Source: Planctomycetota bacterium (GTDB taxonomy: Bacteria; Planctomycetota; Phycisphaerae; WQYP01). Taken from it: a DNA stretch of 6,153 bases. The DNA lies in the NCBI GenBank assembly GCA_021838985.1, contig JAKCCC010000132.1:1-6153 (forward strand), written 5' to 3'. The position numbers and the translations under genes were made by a program. The notes under the pieces were generated by a model that did not search any database, was not told the origin of the DNA, and saw only the letters and a program-made list of their open reading frames with translations. Shown one piece after another: positions 1 through 5,100 of the stretch. Every line of letters begins with the position of its first letter. The first letter of the stretch is position 1.

Positions 1-82
1 CGACTAACCGTCAATTCCGAAGGCTCGCGGGATTATTTTAGCCAAGGAATTACACCGCGCTTTGGCGTCCCTGTGGCCATAA

Positions 83-114
83 GATCCGCGCCCATCCGTG
101 TAGCCCGTGGTTTT
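83..114. repeat. Short degenerate ATCCGTG/CCGTGG repeat downstream of the GNAT gene
   Basis: ATCCGCG (84-90), ATCCGTG (94-100) and CCCGTGGTTTT (104-114) repeat with a period near 10 bp. The word family and orientation match AAATCCGTGGTTCTTTT at 4833 onward, so the two loci look like relatives of one dispersed repeat. The rest of 1-139 holds no gene I can support. Confidence 0.45.
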
Positions 115-139
115 CGTTGCGGCCATGCCGCGTCGTGGG

Positions 140-634
140 TCAAGGCGTAAAATCGCGTTTGATGCGAGTCTTGAAGATTCCCGGAAAGGAATCCGGAATC
201 TCCACCGCGCCGACGGTCTTCTTATAAAACTCGGCCGGCCCCACCATGCCGATAATCGCGTAGCCGTAGCCTTTCAGTTTCATATCGAGCAGCCCGGCCC
301 GGAGCAGCGCCGTGCCGGTGCCCTTGCCGCGTTCGGACTCGGCCACCCCTATGGGCCCCAAATAACCCAGATCGCCGGCGTCGTAACAGGAGAAGCCCAC
401 CGGGGCGCCCTCTTTCACCGCCACAAAACAACTGACCGGCCGGTTCCCCAGGGCCATATCCATGGCGCTGCCCCAGGTGGGGCTGAAAACTTTTGTCACC
501 CACTCCACCAGCACGCGTTTTTCCACGCCGATGGGCTTGCGAATAATAATGCCCAGTTTTTCCTGCTCGGCGACGAAATTCCAGTCATCCGGCAGATTGT
601 ACAATTTCACCAACATATCCGTGGGGGTACTCAT
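140..634 (-). CDS. GNAT family N-acetyltransferase
   Basis: A 164-residue protein of the Gcn5-related acetyltransferase fold, expected to move an acetyl group from acetyl-CoA to an amine; the substrate is unknown. Motif A is clear: strand PIGVAES (94-100), then the acetyl-CoA pyrophosphate loop R102-G-K-G105-T-G107 and helix TALLRAGLL. Motif B follows as GYAIIGM (124-130), then GPAEFYKKTVGA (132-143), which carries the usual F-Y before the last strand. The N-terminal part (LYNLPDDW, GIIIRKPIGVEK) and the ending with SFPGIFK resemble, from memory, a GNAT subfamily common in Lentisphaerae, Planctomycetes, Bacteroidetes and Firmicutes, often beside sugar-catabolic genes. There is no signal peptide, so it is cytoplasmic. 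Two ATG codons lie side by side (635-637 and 632-634); AAGGAG at 641-646 is 3 nt from the first but 6 nt from the second, so the second is chosen. It is the last gene on this strand in the window, 112 bp after the GH20 gene. Confidence 0.93.
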   Translation of the reverse strand: MSTPTDMLVKLYNLPDDWNFVAEQEKLGIIIRKPIGVEKRVLVEWVTKVFSPTWGSAMDMALGNRPVSCFVAVKEGAPVGFSCYDAGDLGYLGPIGVAESERGKGTGTALLRAGLLDMKLKGYGYAIIGMVGPAEFYKKTVGAVEIPDSFPGIFKTRIKRDFTP

Positions 635-746
635 CATGAACTCCTTCTATCCATCCAAGTCGCCGCAGCGGGAATATTTTCCTTCTTATGCGTTCCTCCG
701 CCGGCCGTCAAGGCCGAGCCGACGCCACCAAATTCATGTAACCATA
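635..746 (-). other. GH20-GNAT intergenic spacer
   Basis: This 112-bp spacer has no gene of its own. It contains a 5-bp inverted repeat (CGGCC at 702-706 and GGCCG at 712-716, loop of 5 nt) without a T-tract after it on the minus strand, so it is not a convincing terminator. The short same-strand gap suggests the two genes may be co-transcribed, but an unseen promoter for the GNAT gene is possible. Confidence 0.5.
641..646 (-). promoter_or_regulatory. Shine-Dalgarno of the GNAT gene (AAGGAG)
   Basis: AAGGAG on the minus strand lies 6 nt before the ATG at 632-634 and only 3 nt before the ATG at 635-637. The spacing favours the inner ATG. Its presence shows the GNAT gene has its own ribosome binding site and need not be translationally coupled to the GH20 gene. 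Confidence 0.75.
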
Positions 747-2795
747 TCATATTTTCATGGGGTCGCTCCTTTTCAGGCTTATCCGCAGCAAACCTTTTTG
801 GGCCGCCAGCTCTGGATGGCGCATGGCGGCGGCGATGTCGGGGCAACCCAGATACGCCCACGAGGAATCATCCTGTAAAACCGCTTGCGCATTTAAAACC
901 GGTCCGCGCACCGCCCGAACCGCAACGGGCAGCAGAGCCAGCGAGGAATTCTTTACCTCCACGAAACCGATGCCTTGCCCGCCATAGCCGGAGCCTTCCA
1001 GAATCACTCCATCCGGCGCGCCAGCCGACACAAACGGCACGAACAGATCATAATGACCGCCCATCCGGCCGCGCACGATGCCCATCGGTTTATAGCTTCC
1101 TTCCAGTATCGTCTTTCGCGCGGCGCCGAACGTCAGGGAAACTTTCAACACCGGCCCGCCATAAAAATCTTGCAGAAACAGGCGGAGAATCAGCAGCCAG
1201 TCCCGGGGCGACGGCCTACGCCGCACACGCTCCCAGAGCGGTCGAAAATGTTCGCCCAGCGCCCGCCAGGCCGCGAGGTCTTCCTGGTCGCTTGGGTGGC
1301 CCGCATAGCCCCAGGCCTGGACATTTTTCTCCAGGCATGCGAGCAACCCGCTTAATTCGTCCCGCAAGGTCGCGGCTTGCCGCTGGATGGTTTCCCGATC
1401 CGCGGCGGGCCGCGTGGGATCATAAACCAGCGGAACAAATTGGCGCAGCTGCCATCCCCACAGCAGCATCCGTGCTGACCATTCCAGGTGATCCCAAAAC
1501 GCTTTCTGGGCCCGTGGGGGCGGCTCCAGGCGCCGCTGGCGCCGCAGGTCGCCCAGCGCCATCCGCAGCGCGGCATGTTCCAAGCGTTCCTCGCGCACCG
1601 GCAGGCCGTTGAAATACGGTTGCCCCACCTCCCGGATAGCCGCGCGATTGACGCCGGGGCGAACCGATCCCAACCGCATTACTTCTCCCGCGGCCTGCCG
1701 CAGCGCGGCGGAGGCAGGGGCCAGCACGGCGCTCAAGGCGTCATCCCAAGCAGCTGCCGGATCAAAAGCAGCGCGCTGCCACAACCGTGCCGTGAACGCC
1801 ACAACCACCCGATTGGCCGGCTGCTGCCGCGGCGTGCCTTCCCATTGGGTGAGCATCCCTCCCAGCACACGATGACGCCGCGCATAATCCGTAAACGTTT
1901 CCACGTTTTGCAGCGGATACGGCCCACCAGGGCAGATCACAACATCCAGCCCATGCTGTGCGTAGATTTGCAACCAGTTCCGCCGCCGGCGATTGACAAC
2001 ATTGGCCCGGATGCCCTCCGGCTCGACAATGTGGTCATATTGCCAGTGGCAGGGCACCCCATCCCGCGGAAGATTCGGCAACTCCTCCGGAAACATCTCC
2101 AGCAGCATGTCGTCCCAAAACCACATCCGTTTGCCGAGTTGGGTGACGATTTTATGCAGCCGCCGCAGGTGCTGCGTAAAAATCGAACCCAATCCCGTCG
2201 CCTGCCAGCGCTTTCGGCACAGCCGGCAGAAGCCCAAATTCCAGGATTCATCCAGCCCGACGTGCCACCACGGCCCCCGGAATACTTCGGCCAGCTCCGC
2301 GTAATAGCGCTCCAGAAACTGGTACGTTTCCTCCAGGGAAGGGCAGAAGGTGGAAGGCGGCGGTTTGCCCGTCGACCAAATCTGGCATCCGCGCCCGTCG
2401 CGCTCTTCCGCCAGATGGCGAAGCTGGCGGCAACCCACAAACTGGTCGGAATGCCCCAACGCCGGTACCACTGGAACCACATCCATTCCCAGTCCGCGGG
2501 TATGGCTCACCACGCGCTGCATTTCTTCCAGAGAATACGATTCGGCCCGCGGCCGAAACGGAAAGGATTTAGTCTGAATCCGTCCTTCCAGGTAAAGCAC
2601 CAGGGTATTGAACCCCTGCGCGGCGGCAAACTCCGCGTATTGGTTGATATATTCGACCGTTTCCATGTGCCGCGCTAAGTCCAATTGGATGCCGATCACC
2701 TTCCACGGCGGACCGAGCCGGGGCGATAGATACTCATTCCGCCGCAGGCGACTGGCGACAACGCCGGCTTCCAGGTTGTCCTTATTTTTTGGCAT
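747..2795 (-). CDS. Glycoside hydrolase family 20-type protein (probable beta-N-acetylhexosaminidase)
   Basis: A 682-residue protein whose first half is a GH20-like TIM barrel. Visible blocks: WKVIGIQLDLAR (31-42), ETVEYINQYAEFAAAQGFNT (45-64), MDVVPVVPALGH (104-115), FCPSLEETYQFL (150-161), then H178-V-G-L-D182-E183, the family H-x-G-x-D-E motif. In GH20 the Glu is the acid/base, and the preceding Asp positions the substrate N-acetyl group, which acts as nucleophile. MWFWDDM (224-230) and GGMLTQWEG (312-320) fit later barrel strands. Residues about 350-545 are helical and unassigned; 546-682 look beta-rich and may be an accessory domain. There is no signal peptide or lipobox, so it should act in the cytoplasm on imported sugars. 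A C-x-x-C pair (C190, C193) follows the catalytic pair. ATG at 2793-2795 is chosen over the adjoining TTG at 2796-2798 because AGGAG lies 7 nt before ATG but 4 nt before TTG. Exact substrate is not shown. Confidence 0.9.
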   Translation of the reverse strand: MPKNKDNLEAGVVASRLRRNEYLSPRLGPPWKVIGIQLDLARHMETVEYINQYAEFAAAQGFNTLVLYLEGRIQTKSFPFRPRAESYSLEEMQRVVSHTRGLGMDVVPVVPALGHSDQFVGCRQLRHLAEERDGRGCQIWSTGKPPPSTFCPSLEETYQFLERYYAELAEVFRGPWWHVGLDESWNLGFCRLCRKRWQATGLGSIFTQHLRRLHKIVTQLGKRMWFWDDMLLEMFPEELPNLPRDGVPCHWQYDHIVEPEGIRANVVNRRRRNWLQIYAQHGLDVVICPGGPYPLQNVETFTDYARRHRVLGGMLTQWEGTPRQQPANRVVVAFTARLWQRAAFDPAAAWDDALSAVLAPASAALRQAAGEVMRLGSVRPGVNRAAIREVGQPYFNGLPVREERLEHAALRMALGDLRRQRRLEPPPRAQKAFWDHLEWSARMLLWGWQLRQFVPLVYDPTRPAADRETIQRQAATLRDELSGLLACLEKNVQAWGYAGHPSDQEDLAAWRALGEHFRPLWERVRRRPSPRDWLLILRLFLQDFYGGPVLKVSLTFGAARKTILEGSYKPMGIVRGRMGGHYDLFVPFVSAGAPDGVILEGSGYGGQGIGFVEVKNSSLALLPVAVRAVRGPVLNAQAVLQDDSSWAYLGCPDIAAAMRHPELAAQKGLLRISLKRSDPMKI

Positions 2796-2802
2796 CAAGT
2801 TT

Positions 2803-2807
2803 CTCCT
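2803..2807 (-). promoter_or_regulatory. Shine-Dalgarno of the GH20 gene (AGGAG)
   Basis: AGGAG on the minus strand is 7 nt before ATG 2793-2795. The neighbouring TTG at 2796-2798, which is in frame and directly before the ATG, would have only a 4-nt gap. This decides the start. Confidence 0.8.
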
Positions 2808-2906
2808 ATCTTTTCTCGTGGCGACGCGACACCGCGTTCCCTATTCTCCGTGATACTGCGTCTGGAAGTCGGGCATCCGTACCTGTCCGCATCGGCCGCA
2901 GGCACA

Positions 2907-2927
2907 CCGGCACACGGAGTGTGCCGG
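2907..2927. repeat. Perfect 9-bp inverted repeat (hairpin) upstream of the GH20 gene
   Basis: CCGGCACAC (2907-2915) and GTGTGCCGG (2919-2927) are exact reverse complements around a 3-nt GGA loop. GGCACAC also occurs once more directly before it (2901-2907), giving an alternative pairing. No T-tract follows on either strand, so it is not an ordinary intrinsic terminator. It lies about 110 bp upstream of the GH20 ATG and could be a dispersed-repeat hairpin or an RNA-stabilising stem. Confidence 0.7.
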
Positions 2928-3027
2928 CTAACATTGCGCATCCCTGCGTCACCGTGTCGCCGTATTTCCGCATCTGGGCATTCCCCTGCCAACCGCGTGT
3001 CCGCTCCCATTCGTATCACAATCCTTC

Positions 3028-3054
3028 AAAATCTTTGCGTCATGCGAGGATTTT
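3028..3054. terminator. Weak candidate bidirectional terminator hairpin
   Basis: AAAATC (3028-3033) pairs with GATTTT (3049-3054); inner GC pairs continue with two mismatches around a 5-nt loop. T runs follow the stem (TTTTT 3051-3055 on plus, TTTT on minus). It lies about 115 nt downstream of the solute-binding gene's stop. The stem base is A/T-only and imperfect, so the call is tentative; it may simply be part of the repeat-like spacer. Confidence 0.25.
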
Positions 3055-3169
3055 TGTTCGTCATCAGGACAGCATGTTCAGCGGCGGACCGCTACCCCCG
3101 GCACAGGTCACCAAAGGCGACTCTTCGACGCGGGGGCTATGTGTTTGGTTGCGGCTTCGCCGCGCTGGG

Positions 3170-4678
3170 TCATCGGGTCACCGGGGCTCCACGGCGCGGC
3201 GTCGCCCAACCTTCCGCCACGTAATAGCGTTGATAAAAAGGGTTCCCAATCAACCGTAATGGAACTTTTCGCCCCTCTCCGCGCAGCTGGTCAATTATTT
3301 CTTGCCGATGCACCAGCCTCTGGTATAGGCGCTGCAGGCGTTGGCTTTGGCGAATGCTCTCGGCCATGGCCTGGTTGACGCGATCCGCGGCCAACCGGGC
3401 CGCCTGGCGGGCGGTGTAAATACCGGCCATGAAACCGGCTTCAACCTGATTTTTTACGATATGCGTCACCGTCGCGGACAAAACAAATGGGCTATACGCC
3501 TTGGGAATGGCAATCCTCCGGGCCGCCCGCGCGAAGGCCTCGCCGCAGCCCCATTCGTTGGGATATTGTGGCGGTTTGAGGAAGGCGCGCGTATGCGCAT
3601 AGACCGGATTCGCCGGCATGGCGTCGCAATCCCTGACAATCTGCATATTGTGGGCGCGGCCGGCCAGATACGCCAAAAAATATTCCGCCAGTTTTTTGTG
3701 CCCCGAGCCGATATACACGGCCGGCCCGGCCATAATCATCACACTGTTGGGAAACTTCCCATAAGGCGGATCACTCACGGCCAGCGGAATCAGGCCGGAA
3801 GTCCTATAGAACCGGCGCAATTGAACCAGCGCGAAGCGTCCGGAATAGATCATGGCCACGTTGCCGGAATTAAAAAGCATCTGCAACGGGTTGAGGAAAC
3901 CCGCCTGCGCGGCCACGGAGGCCGCTTGGGCAGGCGTCGGTAGCAGATGATCCTCGAAAGTCCAGCGGTACATCAGGTGCAGCACGTGGATGTAACGCGG
4001 GTCGTTCAAGATGCACCGGGTAAGCGTTTCATTGAACGTGGATAACCCCAAACTTCGCCGCAGGTACCGGGTATTCACCTGGTCGGCGAAAAACACTCTC
4101 TGCCGCTTTCCCGGCGGGTTCGCCGCCCGCACCAACGCTTCACCGCTCCGCTGGAATTCGGCGAAAGTCCACGTCTGCGGCGGCGGCGGCTGGTGGTATT
4201 TGGCGAAGGTGGCCTGGTTTACCCAATACAGCAAGGTGTCCACGGCGCGGGGAAACAGGTACTGCTGGCCATGGGAAATCAGGTCGCTTTCGAGAGCCGG
4301 CCAGGTATGGGCGGCATCAAAGCCCATCCGCTTCGCGGCTGGGGCCACGTTGTATAGCAAACCGCACTGGCGCATGAAATTCATCTGGCCGAAGCCGTAC
4401 ATGTCCATCAAATCATCGCCATCGCCGGAAACCCCCAGGATGATGTCTTTGGTCAGATCGGCGTTGGCGAAATCCAGGCTGAGTTTGAACCTCGGATAGC
4501 GGTGGCGGCGCAGCCACTTTTCAAAATTCGCCACCTGCGCCGCCCGCGCCGGGTCATCATCGGTGGCCCAGTACAACACCGGATGTTTGCCGCGATGCGC
4601 TGGCAAGTTCACCTGCGTGATGACGCTGGCCACAAGCAGCACCGCCAAGCTGATGGTAAAAAGCTGCTTCAGATCCAC
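3170..4678 (-). CDS. ABC transporter extracellular sugar-binding protein (family 1 solute-binding)
   Basis: A 502-residue solute-binding protein, which would capture a sugar or oligosaccharide outside the inner membrane and hand it to an ABC permease. Residues 5-23 (QLFTISLAVLLVASVITQV) form a signal peptide or membrane anchor; there is no lipobox cysteine. The mature part starts HPVLYWATDDDPAR (32-45), with VANFEKWL (49-56), GVSGDGDDLMDMYG (82-95), the typical TWTFAEF (169-175) and LFNSGNVAMIYSGRF (268-282), all features of family 1 binding proteins. The C-terminal part (about 420-490) is a charged helix-rich tail ending NPFYQRYYVAEGW, which I recall as typical of binding proteins from Lentisphaerae/Planctomycete-type bacteria. 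The start is GTG at 4676-4678; no ATG, GTG or TTG lies between it and the upstream in-frame stop, yet GGAAGG is 16 nt away and thus too far for a good Shine-Dalgarno. No permease or ATPase gene is in the window. The final 12 residues after GW abut repeat-like DNA. Confidence 0.9.
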   Translation of the reverse strand: MDLKQLFTISLAVLLVASVITQVNLPAHRGKHPVLYWATDDDPARAAQVANFEKWLRRHRYPRFKLSLDFANADLTKDIILGVSGDGDDLMDMYGFGQMNFMRQCGLLYNVAPAAKRMGFDAAHTWPALESDLISHGQQYLFPRAVDTLLYWVNQATFAKYHQPPPPQTWTFAEFQRSGEALVRAANPPGKRQRVFFADQVNTRYLRRSLGLSTFNETLTRCILNDPRYIHVLHLMYRWTFEDHLLPTPAQAASVAAQAGFLNPLQMLFNSGNVAMIYSGRFALVQLRRFYRTSGLIPLAVSDPPYGKFPNSVMIMAGPAVYIGSGHKKLAEYFLAYLAGRAHNMQIVRDCDAMPANPVYAHTRAFLKPPQYPNEWGCGEAFARAARRIAIPKAYSPFVLSATVTHIVKNQVEAGFMAGIYTARQAARLAADRVNQAMAESIRQSQRLQRLYQRLVHRQEIIDQLRGEGRKVPLRLIGNPFYQRYYVAEGWATPRRGAPVTR

Positions 4679-4739
4679 GCCTGGTAAGTCTACGCCTTCC
4701 CCGCCACGTGTCTATAGCTTTCCGTCCAATTCGCTTGTC

Positions 4740-4758
4740 GTTTCGTCCAGGGCGAAAC
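4740..4758. repeat. 19-bp dyad GTTTCG-N7-CGAAAC (possible operator or hairpin)
   Basis: GTTTCG (4740-4745) and CGAAAC (4753-4758) are exact reverse complements with a 7-nt centre, located 62-80 nt upstream of the solute-binding GTG. As RNA from the plus strand the stem can extend to 8 bp with one G-U pair. Size and position would suit an operator for a sugar-responsive repressor, but no regulator gene is visible and the neighbouring repeats make a repeat-DNA origin equally likely. Confidence 0.35.
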
Positions 4759-4774
4759 CACCGAGAAACCACCG
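4754..4774. repeat. Two tandem copies of an 11-bp unit GAAACCACCGA
   Basis: GAAACCACCGA (4754-4764) is followed at once by GAAACCACCG (4765-4774). The period is 11 bp, about one helical turn. The first copy overlaps the right arm of the GTTTCG/CGAAAC dyad. It could be a paired protein-binding site or the start of the repeat island that continues to 4917. Confidence 0.5.
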
Positions 4775-4797
4775 TTTACCCGCCGCGGCGGGGATTG

Positions 4798-4842
4798 CAC
4801 CGATGACACGGATAAAATCCGTGAAATCGGTGAAATCCGTGG
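4798..4842. repeat. Nested palindrome with ATCCGTG/CGGTGAAAT repeats
   Basis: Two nested perfect stems: CACCGA (4798-4803) with TCGGTG (4827-4832), and inside it CACGGAT (4807-4813) with ATCCGTG (4817-4823), separated by 3x3 internal bases and an AAA loop. A further AAATCCGTGG (4833-4842) follows, so TCCGTG/TCGGTG words recur with a period near 10 bp. This word family matches degenerate dispersed repeats I recall from PVC-type genomes. A shorter relative is at 83-114. Confidence 0.65.
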
Positions 4843-4892
4843 TTCTTTTGGTTGTCGGCGGAGTTTAGTCGCCACGGCGACCCGCGCTGGGG

Positions 4893-4917
4893 CCTCTGCG
4901 TCCGCTGTGGTGAAATA
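4893..4917. repeat. Degenerate dispersed-repeat remnant (CCTCTGCGTCC .. TGTGGTGAAATA)
   Basis: The segment joins CCTCTGCGTCC (4893-4903) to GCTGTGGTGAAATA (4904-4917). In my recollection, nearly the same words (CTCTGCG-type followed by GGTGAAATA) are scattered through intergenic regions of uncultured PVC and related bacteria, often near ATCCGTG-type repeats, as here. The assignment rests on memory and has no second copy in this window. Confidence 0.4.
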
Positions 4918-5100
4918 TTGGGCCTAGCGAAAGTCCGCGAAGCCATCGCAGCCTGTCTGGAAATCCGGACTGAATGCGGCGTTGCCGCTGACCGTGGAAA
5001 CGCAGCAGGTCGAGGTCGCGGTCTGATGGCATTACTGCCGGCGCTTCGGGGGCGCGAGGCGGCGGCATTCTTGCGCGGTTCGTGGGCTATCGCCCCTGGC

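Larger units (their letters stand above)
2796..3169 (-). other. Gene-free stretch between solute-binding and GH20 genes, with repeat-like DNA
   Basis: These 374 bp hold no credible gene: open frames here are short, lack a ribosome binding site and resemble no protein family. The stretch contains a perfect hairpin (2907-2927), an A/T-flanked imperfect hairpin (3028-3054), a 5-bp inverted repeat AGCGG/CCGCT (3080-3084 and 3089-3093), a 5-bp inverted repeat GCGGC/GCCGC (3151-3163), and ACGGNGAC-like words around 2950-2970. Much of it looks like degenerate dispersed-repeat DNA. The last bases before the GH20 start form its leader with a Shine-Dalgarno. No convincing -35/-10 pair was found. Confidence 0.6.
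4679..5100. other. Gene-free stretch upstream of the solute-binding gene: degenerate repeat island
   Basis: These 422 bp lie between the stop of the beta-sandwich protein gene and the GTG of the solute-binding gene. Open frames here have no ribosome binding site and no family resemblance. From 4740 to 4917 the DNA is a chain of short inverted and direct repeats, listed separately. From about 4918 to 5100 I see only ordinary GC-rich sequence and a 4-bp inverted repeat (GGGC 5084-5087, GCCC 5092-5095) just after the upstream stop. The promoter for the solute-binding gene should lie here, but no clear -35/-10 pair is visible. Confidence 0.6.

Noticed and set aside
41..66. GCCAA/TTGGC inverted repeat as a terminator for the GNAT gene
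   Set aside because: Only 5 bp with a loop of 16 nt and no T-tract on the minus strand.
119..131. GCGGC-CAT-GCCGC hairpin just after the GNAT stop, similar to the one at 3151-3163 after the solute-binding stop
   Set aside because: A 5-bp stem of this composition is expected by chance in GC-rich DNA, there is no T-tract, and no equivalent follows the other two genes closely.
107..1612. A 501-codon open frame on the plus strand
   Set aside because: It lies antisense to the GNAT and GH20 genes, is rich in Pro, Ala, Arg and His, has no domain pattern or ribosome binding site, and is explained by the high GC of the opposite-strand genes.
1488..2678. A 396-codon open frame on the plus strand
   Set aside because: It is fully antisense to the GH20 catalytic region, whose H-V-G-L-D-E motif and family pattern show which strand is coding.
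3341..3943. A 200-codon open frame on the plus strand
   Set aside because: It is antisense to the solute-binding gene, and its composition is that of a GC-driven shadow frame.
4740..4917. CRISPR array
   Set aside because: The repeats are short, overlapping and nearly contiguous, with no unique spacers of uniform length.
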